The notes beneath the pieces are model-generated. The model was not told the DNA's origin. It did no database searches and saw only the letters and a list, made by a program, of their open reading frames with translations. This document shows positions 1 to 6,887 of a stretch of DNA of 16,763 nucleotides, piece by piece. The translations under genes were made by a program, and so were the position numbers. This DNA is from CAG-103 sp048217285 (GTDB lineage: Bacteria; Bacillota; Clostridia; Oscillospirales; Oscillospiraceae): assembly GCA_048217285.1 (NCBI GenBank), contig DBFWVW010000049.1:1-16763 (forward strand). Reading direction: 5' to 3'. Positions within the stretch are counted from its first letter, which is position 1. Every line of letters begins with the position of its first letter.

Positions 1-2033
1 CCCGTGCCGACGGGCTTGCGGCGGCCCTTCTCGTCGGGCTCGCCGAGGGTCATGGTCTCGACACGGATGCCCGTGGCCTTGCCCTCTTCGCCCAGGATCT
101 CGACCGGGGCGCTCAGGAAGCGGAACTTGACGCCCTCGGCCTCGGCCTCGGCGACTTCTTCGTCCGCTGCGGGCATCTCTTCACGGCTGCGGCGGTAGAG
201 CAGCGTCACGTCCGCACCGCGGCGCACGGCGGCGCGCGCGACGTCGATGGCGACATTGCCGCCGCCGATGACGGCGACCTGCTTGCCGATGGTCGGGCGC
301 TTGCCGAGGTTCACGGCGCGCAGGAACTCAACACCGGTGAACACACCCTTCAGATCGTCGCCCGGGCAGCCGGCCGGCGTGCCCTTGGAGGCGCCGACGG
401 CGAGGTAGATCGCCTTGTAGCCGTCCGCGCGCAGCGCGTCGAGCGTCATGTTCTTGCCGACCTCAACGCCGAAGCGGAACTCCACGCCGAGCTCCTTGAG
501 CACGTCGATCTCCGCGTTGACAACGTCCTTCTCGAGGCGGAAGCTCGGGATGCCGAGCGTGAGCATACCGCCGGGCACGGACTCTTTCTCGAACACGGTC
601 ACGGGGTAGCCCTTGACGGCGAGGTAGTACGCGCAGCTCATACCGGCAGGGCCGGCGCCGATGACGGCGATCTTCTCCGGGTACGGACGGCCGATCTGGT
701 TGAGCATCTTCGGCACGAAGCGGGTGCTGGCCTCGAGATCCTTCTCGGCGATGAACTTCTTGATGTCGTCGATGGCGATCGGATCGTCGATGCTGCCGCG
801 GGTGCAGGCGTCCTCACAACGCTTGTTGCAGATGCGGCCGCAGACGGCCGGGAACGGGTTTTCTTTCTTGATGAGCTCCAGCGCCTCGGTGTAGCGGCCG
901 AGGGACGCGAGCTTGATGTAGCCCTGAACCGGGATATGCGCCGGGCACTCGGCCTTGCAGGGGGCGGTGCCGCTGGGCATGACGTCGGAGCGGTTCGTGC
1001 GGTACTCGGGGTTGTAGCTCGAGCGGTGGAACGGCACGCTGGCGTCGGTGTCGTAGGTGTCGGAGATGTGCGGATCGGTCGCGCAGCGCTTCTGGCCGAG
1101 CTTGAGCGCGTTGGTCTGGCAGTTTTCAACGCACTGACCGCAGGCGACGCACTTTTCCTTGTCCACGCGGGCGATGTAGTTCGAGCGGATGGCGCGCGGC
1201 GTGCGGAACAGCTCCGCGATGCGCAGCGCGAAGCACGAGCAGCCGCAGCAGTTGCAGATGGCGTTCGTGTCCTCGAAGCCGGGGGTCTGGTTGATCTCGT
1301 GCACGAGACCGTTGTCCTCGGCGCGCTGGAGGATCTCATACGCCTCTTCCTTGCTCACGAGGCGGTGATACCCCTGCTCGGAGAAGCAGAGAGCGTTGTC
1401 GTTGAGGTACATGCACATATCCTCTTCGAGGTGGCCGCAGCCCTCGCCCATGAGACGGCGGGCACGGCGGCAGGAGCACGGGCCGACGCTGATGGCGGTC
1501 GCGTTCTCAATGAGGGTGCGCACTTCGTCGTAGGAGGCAGCGTGCGAGTCGTTCTCGATGGCGCTCATGACGGGCATGACGCGCATGAAGAACATACCGG
1601 TCTTGCCGGAGTCGAGCATCGGCGCGAGCATTTCCGGACGGCGGCGGGTGTACGCCTCAAAGGACTCACCGAGCACGGGATATTTGTCACACTGCTCACG
1701 GTTGGCAAGGATGCCCTCCATGATGCCCGGGACCCAGATCGGGTAGAAGTAGCAGCGCTTGCCGTCCACATAGCGGTAGCGGACTGCACCGGTCTTGCAC
1801 AGCTTGTCGAGCTGCTCCTGCGTGTACTCTACGCTCTTTTTTGCGCGCTTGGCCACTTCCTCAACCGTGCGGTTGGTCTCCAGGCGCACGTGCATCATGA
1901 TCGCACACATATCATCGTCGATGATCGGCTCGAGGATCTTATACTCGGGATCGTCATACGTGATGCCCATGTACGTCATGCTCTCAAGGCTGATCTTCGT
2001 AGCCAGCTTGAGAATATTCGGTCTTTTTGCCAT
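1..2033 (-). CDS. Iron-sulfur flavoprotein oxidoreductase, GltD-type (partial, 3' end outside window)
   Basis: 677 residues are visible and the frame is still open at the window edge. The start ATG at 2033 has an AAGGAGG site 7 nt upstream. Residues about 35-110 look like a winged-helix fold (TVEEVAKRAKKS, then a basic/aromatic wing ending YPIWVPGIME). Cysteine clusters follow: CSC at 186-188, CNCCGCSC at 260-267, and a ferredoxin motif CVACGQCVENC at 295-305. Residues about 355-430 are the GltD-type Fe-S domain (APCKAECPAHIP, CGRICNKRCEDAC). An FAD-binding GAGPAG begins at 459 and an NAD(P)H-binding GGGNVAIDVAR at 590. Members of this superfamily move electrons between NAD(P)H, flavin and Fe-S clusters; the physiological partner cannot be read here. 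It is probably cytoplasmic, since no signal or membrane segment is seen. It lies 52 nt downstream of a TetR gene on the same strand, suggesting co-transcription and control by it. Family call firm; reaction unknown. Confidence 0.85.
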   Translation of the reverse strand, partial: MAKRPNILKLATKISLESMTYMGITYDDPEYKILEPIIDDDMCAIMMHVRLETNRTVEEVAKRAKKSVEYTQEQLDKLCKTGAVRYRYVDGKRCYFYPIWVPGIMEGILANREQCDKYPVLGESFEAYTRRRPEMLAPMLDSGKTGMFFMRVMPVMSAIENDSHAASYDEVRTLIENATAISVGPCSCRRARRLMGEGCGHLEEDMCMYLNDNALCFSEQGYHRLVSKEEAYEILQRAEDNGLVHEINQTPGFEDTNAICNCCGCSCFALRIAELFRTPRAIRSNYIARVDKEKCVACGQCVENCQTNALKLGQKRCATDPHISDTYDTDASVPFHRSSYNPEYRTNRSDVMPSGTAPCKAECPAHIPVQGYIKLASLGRYTEALELIKKENPFPAVCGRICNKRCEDACTRGSIDDPIAIDDIKKFIAEKDLEASTRFVPKMLNQIGRPYPEKIAVIGAGPAGMSCAYYLAVKGYPVTVFEKESVPGGMLTLGIPSFRLEKDVVNAEIDVLKELGVEFRFGVEVGKNMTLDALRADGYKAIYLAVGASKGTPAGCPGDDLKGVFTGVEFLRAVNLGKRPTIGKQVAVIGGGNVAIDVARAAVRRGADVTLLYRRSREEMPAADEEVAEAEAEGVKFRFLSAPVEILGEEGKATGIRVETMTLGEPDEKGRRKPVGT

Positions 2034-2085
2034 GCCGTTTCCTCCTTCAATGTAGGGTGGTATTTAAAAGGTGTTCCCTGTCCCC

Positions 2086-2724
2086 TTATTGCTTGGGCGG
2101 CGCTGCGAATGCGCGCGTGAACTGCTCGCACAGCGCGTCGATACGCGCGTGCCCGTCAAGCTCTTGCACGCTCGGCACGTCGATGGACATCCGCTGGATG
2201 ACGCCGAGGATCGAATCGTATGTATTATAATAGAGTGTTTTCACATCGGCATCGGGATCGACCGTCCCGTCAGAGAGCCCGCGGCGGATGGCCGCGGCGA
2301 TCGGTCCGGGGGCGACCTCGTAGCGCTCCGGCGGGCGGTTGACGACCGCGTGCTGTTTGCCTGCGTTGCACAGCGCGACTTCCGCGTCGAGCGAGAAGCG
2401 GATGCCGGCCGGGTCGGTGAAGATCAGCCCCGCGTAGCTGCGCAGCAGCACGCGGATCTCCTCGATGCCGGTCATACCGGCCCGCTGCTGCGCTGCGAGC
2501 GCCTGCGCCGCCTGCGCCTTGGCCCGGTCCCAATAGAGAAAGGCCGCCGCGACCACGAGCTCGTCCTTCGTCGCAAAGTAGCGGTAGACCGAGCGCTCGG
2601 TCAGCCCCGCGCGGTGCGCAATGTCACGGATGGTCGTCTTGTCGATGCCGTTTTCAACAAAACACGCCAGTGCCGTCTGCGTCACGAGAGCAATATTTTG
2701 TTCCCGCACTTCCTGCAGCGACAT
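2086..2724 (-). CDS. TetR/AcrR family transcriptional regulator
   Basis: 212 residues. The start is set at the ATG at 2724 (MSLQEVREQ) because AGGAGG lies 7 nt upstream; an in-frame ATG 14 codons earlier has no such site and would fall inside the promoter and operator region. The N-terminal TetR helix-turn-helix is clear at residues about 15-55: IALVTQTALACFVENGIDKT, then TIRDIAHRAGLTERSVYRYF with the following KDEL. The C-terminal part is helical and variable, as expected for the ligand-binding and dimerisation domain; no ligand can be guessed. It is followed after 52 nt by the Fe-S flavoprotein gene on the same strand, so it most likely regulates itself and that gene. Confidence 0.9.
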   Translation of the reverse strand: MSLQEVREQNIALVTQTALACFVENGIDKTTIRDIAHRAGLTERSVYRYFATKDELVVAAAFLYWDRAKAQAAQALAAQQRAGMTGIEEIRVLLRSYAGLIFTDPAGIRFSLDAEVALCNAGKQHAVVNRPPERYEVAPGPIAAAIRRGLSDGTVDPDADVKTLYYNTYDSILGVIQRMSIDVPSVQELDGHARIDALCEQFTRAFAAPPKQ

Positions 2725-2748
2725 GGGCGTGCCTCCTGTTCCTATACT

Positions 2749-2765
2749 TGTCATACCGACTGACA
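2749..2765. promoter_or_regulatory. Candidate TetR operator
   Basis: TGTCA (2749-2753) and TGACA (2761-2765) form an inverted repeat with a 7-nt centre, placed just downstream of the -10 box and upstream of the ribosome site of the tetR gene. The position suits autorepression. The arms are only 5 bp, so the call is tentative. Confidence 0.4.
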
Positions 2766-2770
2766 TTTTT

Positions 2771-2799
2771 ATTATACCTGCTTTTTACCGGCATTTCAA
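2771..2799 (-). promoter_or_regulatory. SigA-type promoter of the tetR-flavoprotein unit
   Basis: Read on the minus strand, TTGAAA (2794-2799) and TATAAT (2771-2776) are separated by 17 nt. Transcription would begin near 2764, about 40 nt before the tetR start codon. Confidence 0.7.
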
Positions 2800-2834
2800 C
2801 TATAATTGCGCGATTTTTAACGGGATTGATATGT

Positions 2835-2870
2835 AAAAAACACCGGTGCGGTCAAAAAACCGCACCGGTG
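2835..2870 (-). terminator. Rho-independent terminator of the NSS transporter gene
   Basis: A perfect 12-bp stem (2841-2852 with 2859-2870) and a 6-nt loop; on the minus strand it is followed by six T residues (2840-2835). It lies 12 nt after the transporter stop codon. The plus strand has no T run after the stem, so it acts in one direction. Confidence 0.9.
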
Positions 2871-2881
2871 TGTGGACAATG

Positions 2882-4366
2882 TTACACAGGGTAGTCGCCG
2901 GAGAGCTTCTCGTCGGCGTTCGTGCCGGTGTCTCTGTTGCGGAAGAAGGCGAAGTATGCCACCACGCACAGCGCCACGAGCGCGTAGGCAAAGACGATGA
3001 CGGCGGTGTTGCCGGCCGCGATCTCGCTCTGCAGGCCGCCGATCTCGACGATGAGGATGAGCGCCGGCGTCACGAAGCGGATCATGACGGCATAGACCTT
3101 CTTCAGCCAGCCGGCCATGGGCGTGCCGCCTTCCTCGATCTCGGCCACGGCGCGCTTGGGCGTGATGAACCAGCCGACGACGATGCAGGAGAACAGCGCG
3201 CACACAGGCATGAGCACGGTGTTGGTCACCTCGTCAAAGAACGTCAGCCAGTCGAGGCCGAACAGCGCGGGGCTGGACTCCTCGAGGATGGCGACGTGGC
3301 CGAGCGAGATGCCGATCGGGATCGACACGGCGAAGCACACGCACGCGACGATGAGCGCCGCCCGCTTGCGGTGGGCGTGGAACTTCTGGATGACAAACTG
3401 CGTCACGACCTCGATCAGAGACACGACGGACGTGATGGCCGCGATATCGACCATGACGAAAAACGCGAACGACACGACCTGACCCACGCCGCCCATGGAC
3501 TCGAACACCTGCGGCAGGATGATGAACATGAGCGCGACGCCCTTGCTGCTGCCAAGCAGGGAGGGGTCAAAGTGCGCGACGGACGGGAAGATGGCCAGGC
3601 CCGCGATGAGCGCCACGAGCGTATCGAACACGCAGATCATGGCGGTGGAGCGCACGAGATTGACTTCCTTGCCGGTGTAGGAACCGTAGGTGATCATGAT
3701 GCCCATGCCGAGCGACAGGGAGTAAAACGCCTGGCCCATGGCCACGAGCACGGACTTGAACGTGATGCCGGAGAAATCGGGCTTGAGGTAGAACTTCAGG
3801 CCCTCGCTCACGCCGCTGCCGAGTGTCAGGGCGTAGATCGCGATGGCGACGAGGATCAAAAACAGCACCGGCATGAGCACCTTGGAGGCTTTCTCGATGC
3901 CGTCCTTGACGCCGCCCATGATGATCGTCACGCTCAGCACGAGGAAGATGGCGGTGTAGAGGATGACCTCACCGGTGTTGACGGAGAATGTGCCGACGAT
4001 GCCCGCGTTGCCGCTGAAGGAGTTGAGCGCGTACTTCGTCGTCCAGCCGCCGAGCACGGAGTAGTAGCAGATGATGAACGCGGGGATCATGATCGCCACG
4101 AGCCCGCACCAGCCGAGGTTCTTGCTGACCATCTTGTAGGCGGTCATGGGGTTTGCCTGCGCGCGGCGGCCGAGATAGATCTCGCTGAGCATCGTCACAA
4201 AGCCGATGAGCAGCACGCACGCGATGTAGATGAGCACGAAGGCCGCGCCGCCGTTTTGCGACGTCTTGTACGGGAAGCCCCAGAGGTTGCCGAGGCCCAC
4301 GGCGCTGCCGGCGGCGGCGAGGATGAAGCCGATACCGCTGGCGAATCCAACTTTTTTCTTTTCCAT
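2882..4366 (-). CDS. Sodium-dependent amino-acid transporter, NSS (SNF) family
   Basis: 494 residues. Start at 4366 (MEKKKVGFASG): AAAGGA lies about 8 nt upstream, and an upstream in-frame ATG adds only a short basic extension. NSS proteins use the sodium gradient to import amino acids or relatives across the cytoplasmic membrane. Eleven or twelve hydrophobic segments are visible. TM1 carries the family signature GSAVGLGNLWGFPY (residues 20-33); G20, A22, V23 and N27 match the LeuT sodium-site residues. AAITS in the TM8 region matches the LeuT Na2 motif (A351, T354, S355). LeuT gate residues R5, W8 and R30 correspond to K5, F8 and G30 here. Substrate cannot be read from sequence. It has its own downstream terminator. 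Upstream, a terminator and a small membrane-protein gene lie on the same strand, with no convincing promoter in between. Confidence 0.93.
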   Translation of the reverse strand: MEKKKVGFASGIGFILAAAGSAVGLGNLWGFPYKTSQNGGAAFVLIYIACVLLIGFVTMLSEIYLGRRAQANPMTAYKMVSKNLGWCGLVAIMIPAFIICYYSVLGGWTTKYALNSFSGNAGIVGTFSVNTGEVILYTAIFLVLSVTIIMGGVKDGIEKASKVLMPVLFLILVAIAIYALTLGSGVSEGLKFYLKPDFSGITFKSVLVAMGQAFYSLSLGMGIMITYGSYTGKEVNLVRSTAMICVFDTLVALIAGLAIFPSVAHFDPSLLGSSKGVALMFIILPQVFESMGGVGQVVSFAFFVMVDIAAITSVVSLIEVVTQFVIQKFHAHRKRAALIVACVCFAVSIPIGISLGHVAILEESSPALFGLDWLTFFDEVTNTVLMPVCALFSCIVVGWFITPKRAVAEIEEGGTPMAGWLKKVYAVMIRFVTPALILIVEIGGLQSEIAAGNTAVIVFAYALVALCVVAYFAFFRNRDTGTNADEKLSGDYPV

Positions 4367-4403
4367 GACAGGTTTCCTTTCCGTCCATTTTCGTTTTCTA
4401 TAC

Positions 4404-4439
4404 AAAAAAATCGGCCCCGACCAAAACGGTCGGGGCCGA
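4404..4439 (-). terminator. Strong Rho-independent terminator between the small membrane gene and the transporter gene
   Basis: A perfect 12-bp GC-rich stem (4411-4422 with 4428-4439) and a 5-nt loop, followed on the minus strand by seven T residues (4410-4404). It ends the small-ORF transcript 24 nt after its stop codon, and ends 37 nt before the transporter start codon. Transporter expression therefore needs read-through, regulated antitermination or a weak internal promoter. Confidence 0.88.
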
Positions 4440-4441
4440 CT

Positions 4442-4455
4442 CTTGGTATACCAAG
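4442..4455. promoter_or_regulatory. Perfect 14-bp palindrome, candidate operator or RNA hairpin
   Basis: CTTGGTATACCAAG is fully self-complementary. It sits between the stop codon of the 66-residue gene and the terminator stem. The GTATAC centre resembles that of the palindrome in the citrate-synthase promoter, but arm spacing differs. As RNA it could fold as a 5-bp stem with a UAUA loop. Its role is inferred from position only. Confidence 0.4.
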
Positions 4456-4462
4456 TCGTGTG

Positions 4463-4663
4463 TTATCCCGCGAATACCGGTTTGGCTCGTTCCGTTGGCG
4501 GCGTAATGCCCAGAATGCCGAGTATAGCAAAAATCGACACTGCAAGCACAGTGTCGATGGTAAGCAGAAGGGTGCTGTTGGTATTCGCGTCAGAGCGTGC
4601 GAAGCCGGCCGCGCACGTGGTCGCGGCAGCGTTGTTTTTGCGGTTGAAAAACGGGTTGCGCAT
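4463..4663 (-). CDS. Small single-pass membrane protein (66 aa), unknown
   Basis: MRNPFFNRKN starts at 4663 with GAAAGGAG 9 nt upstream, and a near-consensus promoter lies directly before it, so this is very probably a real gene. The N-terminal 30 residues are polar and basic; residues about 31-53 (TLLLTIDTVLAVSIFAILGI core) form one transmembrane helix with an Asp at 37; the C-terminus is short (TPPTERAKPVFAG). It precedes an NSS transporter on the same strand. Some NSS systems, such as MetPS of Corynebacterium glutamicum, need a small single-helix subunit; this protein shows no obvious sequence match to MetS, so that role is only a hypothesis. A regulatory leader peptide is the other option. 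I do not recognise a family. Confidence 0.7.
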   Translation of the reverse strand: MRNPFFNRKNNAAATTCAAGFARSDANTNSTLLLTIDTVLAVSIFAILGILGITPPTERAKPVFAG

Positions 4664-4697
4664 GGCTTGCAGCTCCTTTCGCATGGATGTGGCTGTC

Positions 4698-4726
4698 ATT
4701 CTACGCGCCGGTGCGGCGGTTGTCAA
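4698..4726 (-). promoter_or_regulatory. Near-consensus SigA promoter of the small membrane gene
   Basis: On the minus strand, TTGACA (4721-4726), a 17-nt spacer and TAGAAT (4698-4703). The inferred start near 4690 gives a leader of about 27 nt with a good ribosome site. It is the only clear promoter upstream of the NSS transporter gene. Confidence 0.85.
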
Positions 4727-4789
4727 CGCCGGGATGGTTTCGCGTTTTTGATAAGGATGTTTCGATTTTTTGAATAATCCGGTGCGCCG

Positions 4790-4944
4790 CGACGGATGAG
4801 GTGCTCGCCGGATGTGCACCACACCGCCGGGGCCGCCGGTGGAAATCGTGACCTTTCCACCGCATCCGCCTCGCGGAGCCCGGCACCTTCTCCTCAAGGA
4901 GAAGGCTTGAGGGGGTGCGCACCATATCGCCGCAAGGCGAAGGA
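4790..4944. repeat. Palindrome-rich intergenic repeat element (MITE/REP-like)
   Basis: The 284-nt gap after the MATE gene is filled by nested hairpins: GGTGC/GCACC (4800-4804, 4816-4820), GGTGGAAA/TTTCCACC (4838-4845, 4854-4861), CCTTCTCCT/AGGAGAAGG (4886-4894, 4897-4905) and TCGCC/GGCGA (4927-4931, 4936-4940). The minus strand contains CACCTCATCCGTC-like and CTTCTCCTTGAGG-like words that I recall from interspersed repeats in Oscillospiraceae genomes. Only one copy is in the window, so repetition is inferred. No gene is seen in it, and none of its hairpins has a T run that would make a convincing terminator for the MATE gene. Confidence 0.55.
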
Positions 4945-4947
4945 ACG

Positions 4948-6315
4948 TCAGCCGTTTGCCTCCAGCTTGTGCAGCGCCTTGCGAAACTGCACGGAAAACA
5001 GGATGGCCGTGCACGTGACGGCGATGACGTCCGCGACCGGCTCGGCCAGATACACGGCGGTCGTCTGGTCGGGCAGCAGCGCCGGCAGCAGATAGATCAG
5101 CGGCAGGAGCAGCACGAATTTGCGCAGCACGGCCACGATGATCGAGCACCCCGCGCTGCCGATGGACACAAACGTCATCTGGCAGGCGATCTGGATGCCA
5201 AACAGGAACAGCCCCACGCAGTAGATGCGCAGCACGCGCGTCGTGAAGGCGATGAGCGCCGCGTCCGGCGTGAAGATGCGCGCAAACAGACCGGGGAAGA
5301 GCTCGATGAGCAGCCAGAGCGAGACGGAGTAGATCAGGCACACCTTCAGCAGCAGACGGAACGTTTCCCGCACGCGAGACGTGTTCTTCGCGCCGAAATT
5401 GTAGCTCGTGATCGGCTGCGCGCCCTGACCGATGCCCTGCAGCGGCAGCATGGCAAACTGCATGACGCTCGTGAGGATCGTCATGGCGCCGACGGCGGTG
5501 TCGCCGCCGTATTGGAGCAGGGAGGCGTTGAAGCACACGGAGATGACGCTCTCGCTTGCCTGCATCGTGAACGTCGCGAGCCCGAGCGCCACGCACGGCA
5601 GGATCAGCTTCGGCGAGACGAAGAGGTTTTCACGCCGCAGACGCAAAAAGGCTTTTTTCCCGCACAGAAACGCCAGCACCCACGCGCACGAGAGCGCCTG
5701 GGAGAGCACGGTCGCGAGCGCCGCGCCGCGCACGCCCATGCCCAGCGCAAAGATAAAGATCGGGTCGAGGACGATGTTCGCCGCCGCGCCGAAGAGCACC
5801 GTGTACATACCCACCTTGGCAAAGCCCTGCGCCGTGATGAAGGCGTTCATGCCCAGCGTGAGCTCCACGAAGAGGGTGCCGAACGCATAAATATGCAGAT
5901 AGTCGGCGGCGTAGCCGATGGTGTTCTCGCTCGCGCCGAAGGCCAGCAGCGCGTCGCGCCCCCAGACCAGCAGCACCGCCGTGAGCACGATGGAGATGCC
6001 GATCTGCAGCGTAAAGCAGCCGCCGAGCGTCTTTTCGGCGCTGTCCATATCGTCGCGCCCCATGAAGATCGACGCGCGCGGCGCGCCGCCCGAGGCCGTG
6101 AAGCACGCGAAGGCCGACACGATCAGGATGATCGGCAGGCACACGCCCACACCCGTCAGCGCGGCGCTGCCGACCTCGGGGATGTGGCCGATGTAGATGC
6201 GGTCGACGATGTTGTAGAGCATATTCACGAGCTGCGCGATCACCGTCGGGATCGCGAGCCGGCGCAGAAGCTGGCCGATGGGCTCCGTGCCGAGAAATGT
6301 TTTGTCCTGCTGCAT
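4948..6315 (-). CDS. MATE family multidrug/cation efflux transporter (MepA-like)
   Basis: 455 residues, the usual MATE length, with about twelve hydrophobic segments in two similar halves. The N-terminal part (IGQLLRRLAIPTVIAQLVNM, then LYNIVDRIYIGHI at about 33-45) has the pattern of the MepA-type branch. MATE proteins expel cationic or organic compounds from the cytoplasm in exchange for sodium ions or protons; substrate unknown. The start at 6315 has GGGGAGG about 8 nt upstream, and the codon abuts the stop codon of the marR gene (no intergenic base). The pair is therefore one operon under the MarR-type repressor, arranged like mepR-mepA of Staphylococcus aureus (established analogy; function here inferred). 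Confidence 0.92.
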   Translation of the reverse strand: MQQDKTFLGTEPIGQLLRRLAIPTVIAQLVNMLYNIVDRIYIGHIPEVGSAALTGVGVCLPIILIVSAFACFTASGGAPRASIFMGRDDMDSAEKTLGGCFTLQIGISIVLTAVLLVWGRDALLAFGASENTIGYAADYLHIYAFGTLFVELTLGMNAFITAQGFAKVGMYTVLFGAAANIVLDPIFIFALGMGVRGAALATVLSQALSCAWVLAFLCGKKAFLRLRRENLFVSPKLILPCVALGLATFTMQASESVISVCFNASLLQYGGDTAVGAMTILTSVMQFAMLPLQGIGQGAQPITSYNFGAKNTSRVRETFRLLLKVCLIYSVSLWLLIELFPGLFARIFTPDAALIAFTTRVLRIYCVGLFLFGIQIACQMTFVSIGSAGCSIIVAVLRKFVLLLPLIYLLPALLPDQTTAVYLAEPVADVIAVTCTAILFSVQFRKALHKLEANG

Positions 6316-6762
6316 TCAGTTTGCCTCCCCGTGTGTGATCCGGTCGATGTTTTCCGCGAACGCCGTCAGACAGTGCTGGAACGTTTCGAGCGCGTCGGGC
6401 GCAAGGCCCGCGGACATCTGCGCGATAAATTGTTCCTGCAGCGCCTGGCCGCGCGCGATGACCGGCGCCGCCTTGTCCGTGCACACGAGCCGGCAGCGGC
6501 GCCGGTCGCCGGGGTCGCGCGTGCGCAGTAGGTAGCCCTCACGCACGAGATTGTCCACGTGAAACGACACGATGCTCGGCTTGAGCCGGCGGTAGGTGCA
6601 GATGTCGCGCGCGGTGTCCAGCCCCGGATTGTTGGCCAGAAAGAGCAGAATGTCCACGGCATTTTGCGCCATGTCCAGCTCCGCGCTCAGCGGCTGCATG
6701 ACGGCGGTGTAAGCGTCGAGAATGCGGCGCGTGTAGGTATAGACCTGCGATGCGGTGAGCAC
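6316..6762 (-). CDS. MarR family transcriptional regulator of the MATE gene
   Basis: 148 residues. I place the start at the GTG at 6762 because AGGAGG (6771-6776) lies 8 nt upstream of it; the longer reading with a GTG at 6771 would start inside that ribosome site. The protein has the MarR winged helix: recognition region ICTYRRLKPSIVSFHVDNLVREG (shown in full at about 54-76) and the wing RTRDPGDRRRCRL at about 81-93. The C-terminal helix would support dimerisation. It is directly followed by the MATE gene. A 26-bp near-palindrome lies in its own promoter, so autorepression that is relieved by a MATE substrate is the likely logic (inference from family behaviour). Confidence 0.9.
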   Translation of the reverse strand: MLTASQVYTYTRRILDAYTAVMQPLSAELDMAQNAVDILLFLANNPGLDTARDICTYRRLKPSIVSFHVDNLVREGYLLRTRDPGDRRRCRLVCTDKAAPVIARGQALQEQFIAQMSAGLAPDALETFQHCLTAFAENIDRITHGEAN

Positions 6763-6778
6763 GGCGGTCACCTCCTGA

Positions 6779-6804
6779 AAAATAGTTCAATTTTGAACGA
6801 TTTT
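6779..6804. promoter_or_regulatory. MarR operator: 26-bp near-perfect palindrome
   Basis: Core GTTCAA-TT-TTGAAC (6785-6798), extended by AAAAT and ATTTT on the flanks with a single mismatched pair (6784/6799) in the arms. It sits between the -10 box and the ribosome site of marR, so a bound dimer would block transcription of marR-MATE. Confidence 0.75.
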
Positions 6805-6806
6805 GT

Positions 6807-6834
6807 ATTATACCAGCTTCCGCCCGGAAAGCAA
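6807..6834 (-). promoter_or_regulatory. Promoter of the marR-MATE operon
   Basis: On the minus strand a perfect TATAAT (6807-6812) is preceded by TGG, giving an extended -10. The -35 is weak (TTGCTT at 6829-6834, 16-nt spacer). It is divergent from the citrate-synthase promoter, whose -35 begins 26 nt away. Confidence 0.7.
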
Positions 6835-6859
6835 GCGGAAAATTGTGAACATTTGTGCG

Positions 6860-6887
6860 TTGACAAGGACACAGATGTGTGTATAAT
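6860..6887 (+). promoter_or_regulatory. SigA promoter of the Re-citrate synthase operon
   Basis: Perfect TTGACA (6860-6865) and perfect TATAAT (6882-6887), 16-nt spacer. The start of transcription would be near 6894, about 37 nt before the first ATG. The -10 box lies inside the palindromic operator. Confidence 0.85.

Noticed and set aside
936..2120. A 394-codon plus-strand frame opposite the Fe-S flavoprotein
   Set aside because: Antisense shadow; the minus-strand frame carries cysteine clusters and FAD/NAD motifs, and this one carries none.
2801..2806. A plus-strand TATAAT upstream of nothing
   Set aside because: No good -35 and no plus-strand gene follows before the terminator and transporter end; chance AT-rich word in a promoter region.
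4397..4425. Possible transporter promoter (TATAGA with a -35 inside the terminator stem)
   Set aside because: The -35 position reads TTTGGT, a poor match, and would overlap the terminator hairpin.
2846..4777. A 643-codon plus-strand open frame opposite the NSS transporter, rich in His, Asp and Glu
   Set aside because: It is the antisense of a real transporter gene in GC-rich DNA; low-complexity composition, no ribosome site, no family motif.
4915..6531. A 538-codon plus-strand frame across the MATE and MarR genes
   Set aside because: Arg/Asp/His-rich shadow of two genes with clear family motifs and spacing on the minus strand.
6769..6771. GTG at 6771 as marR start
   Set aside because: It overlaps the AGGAGG ribosome site; GTG at 6762 has correct spacing.
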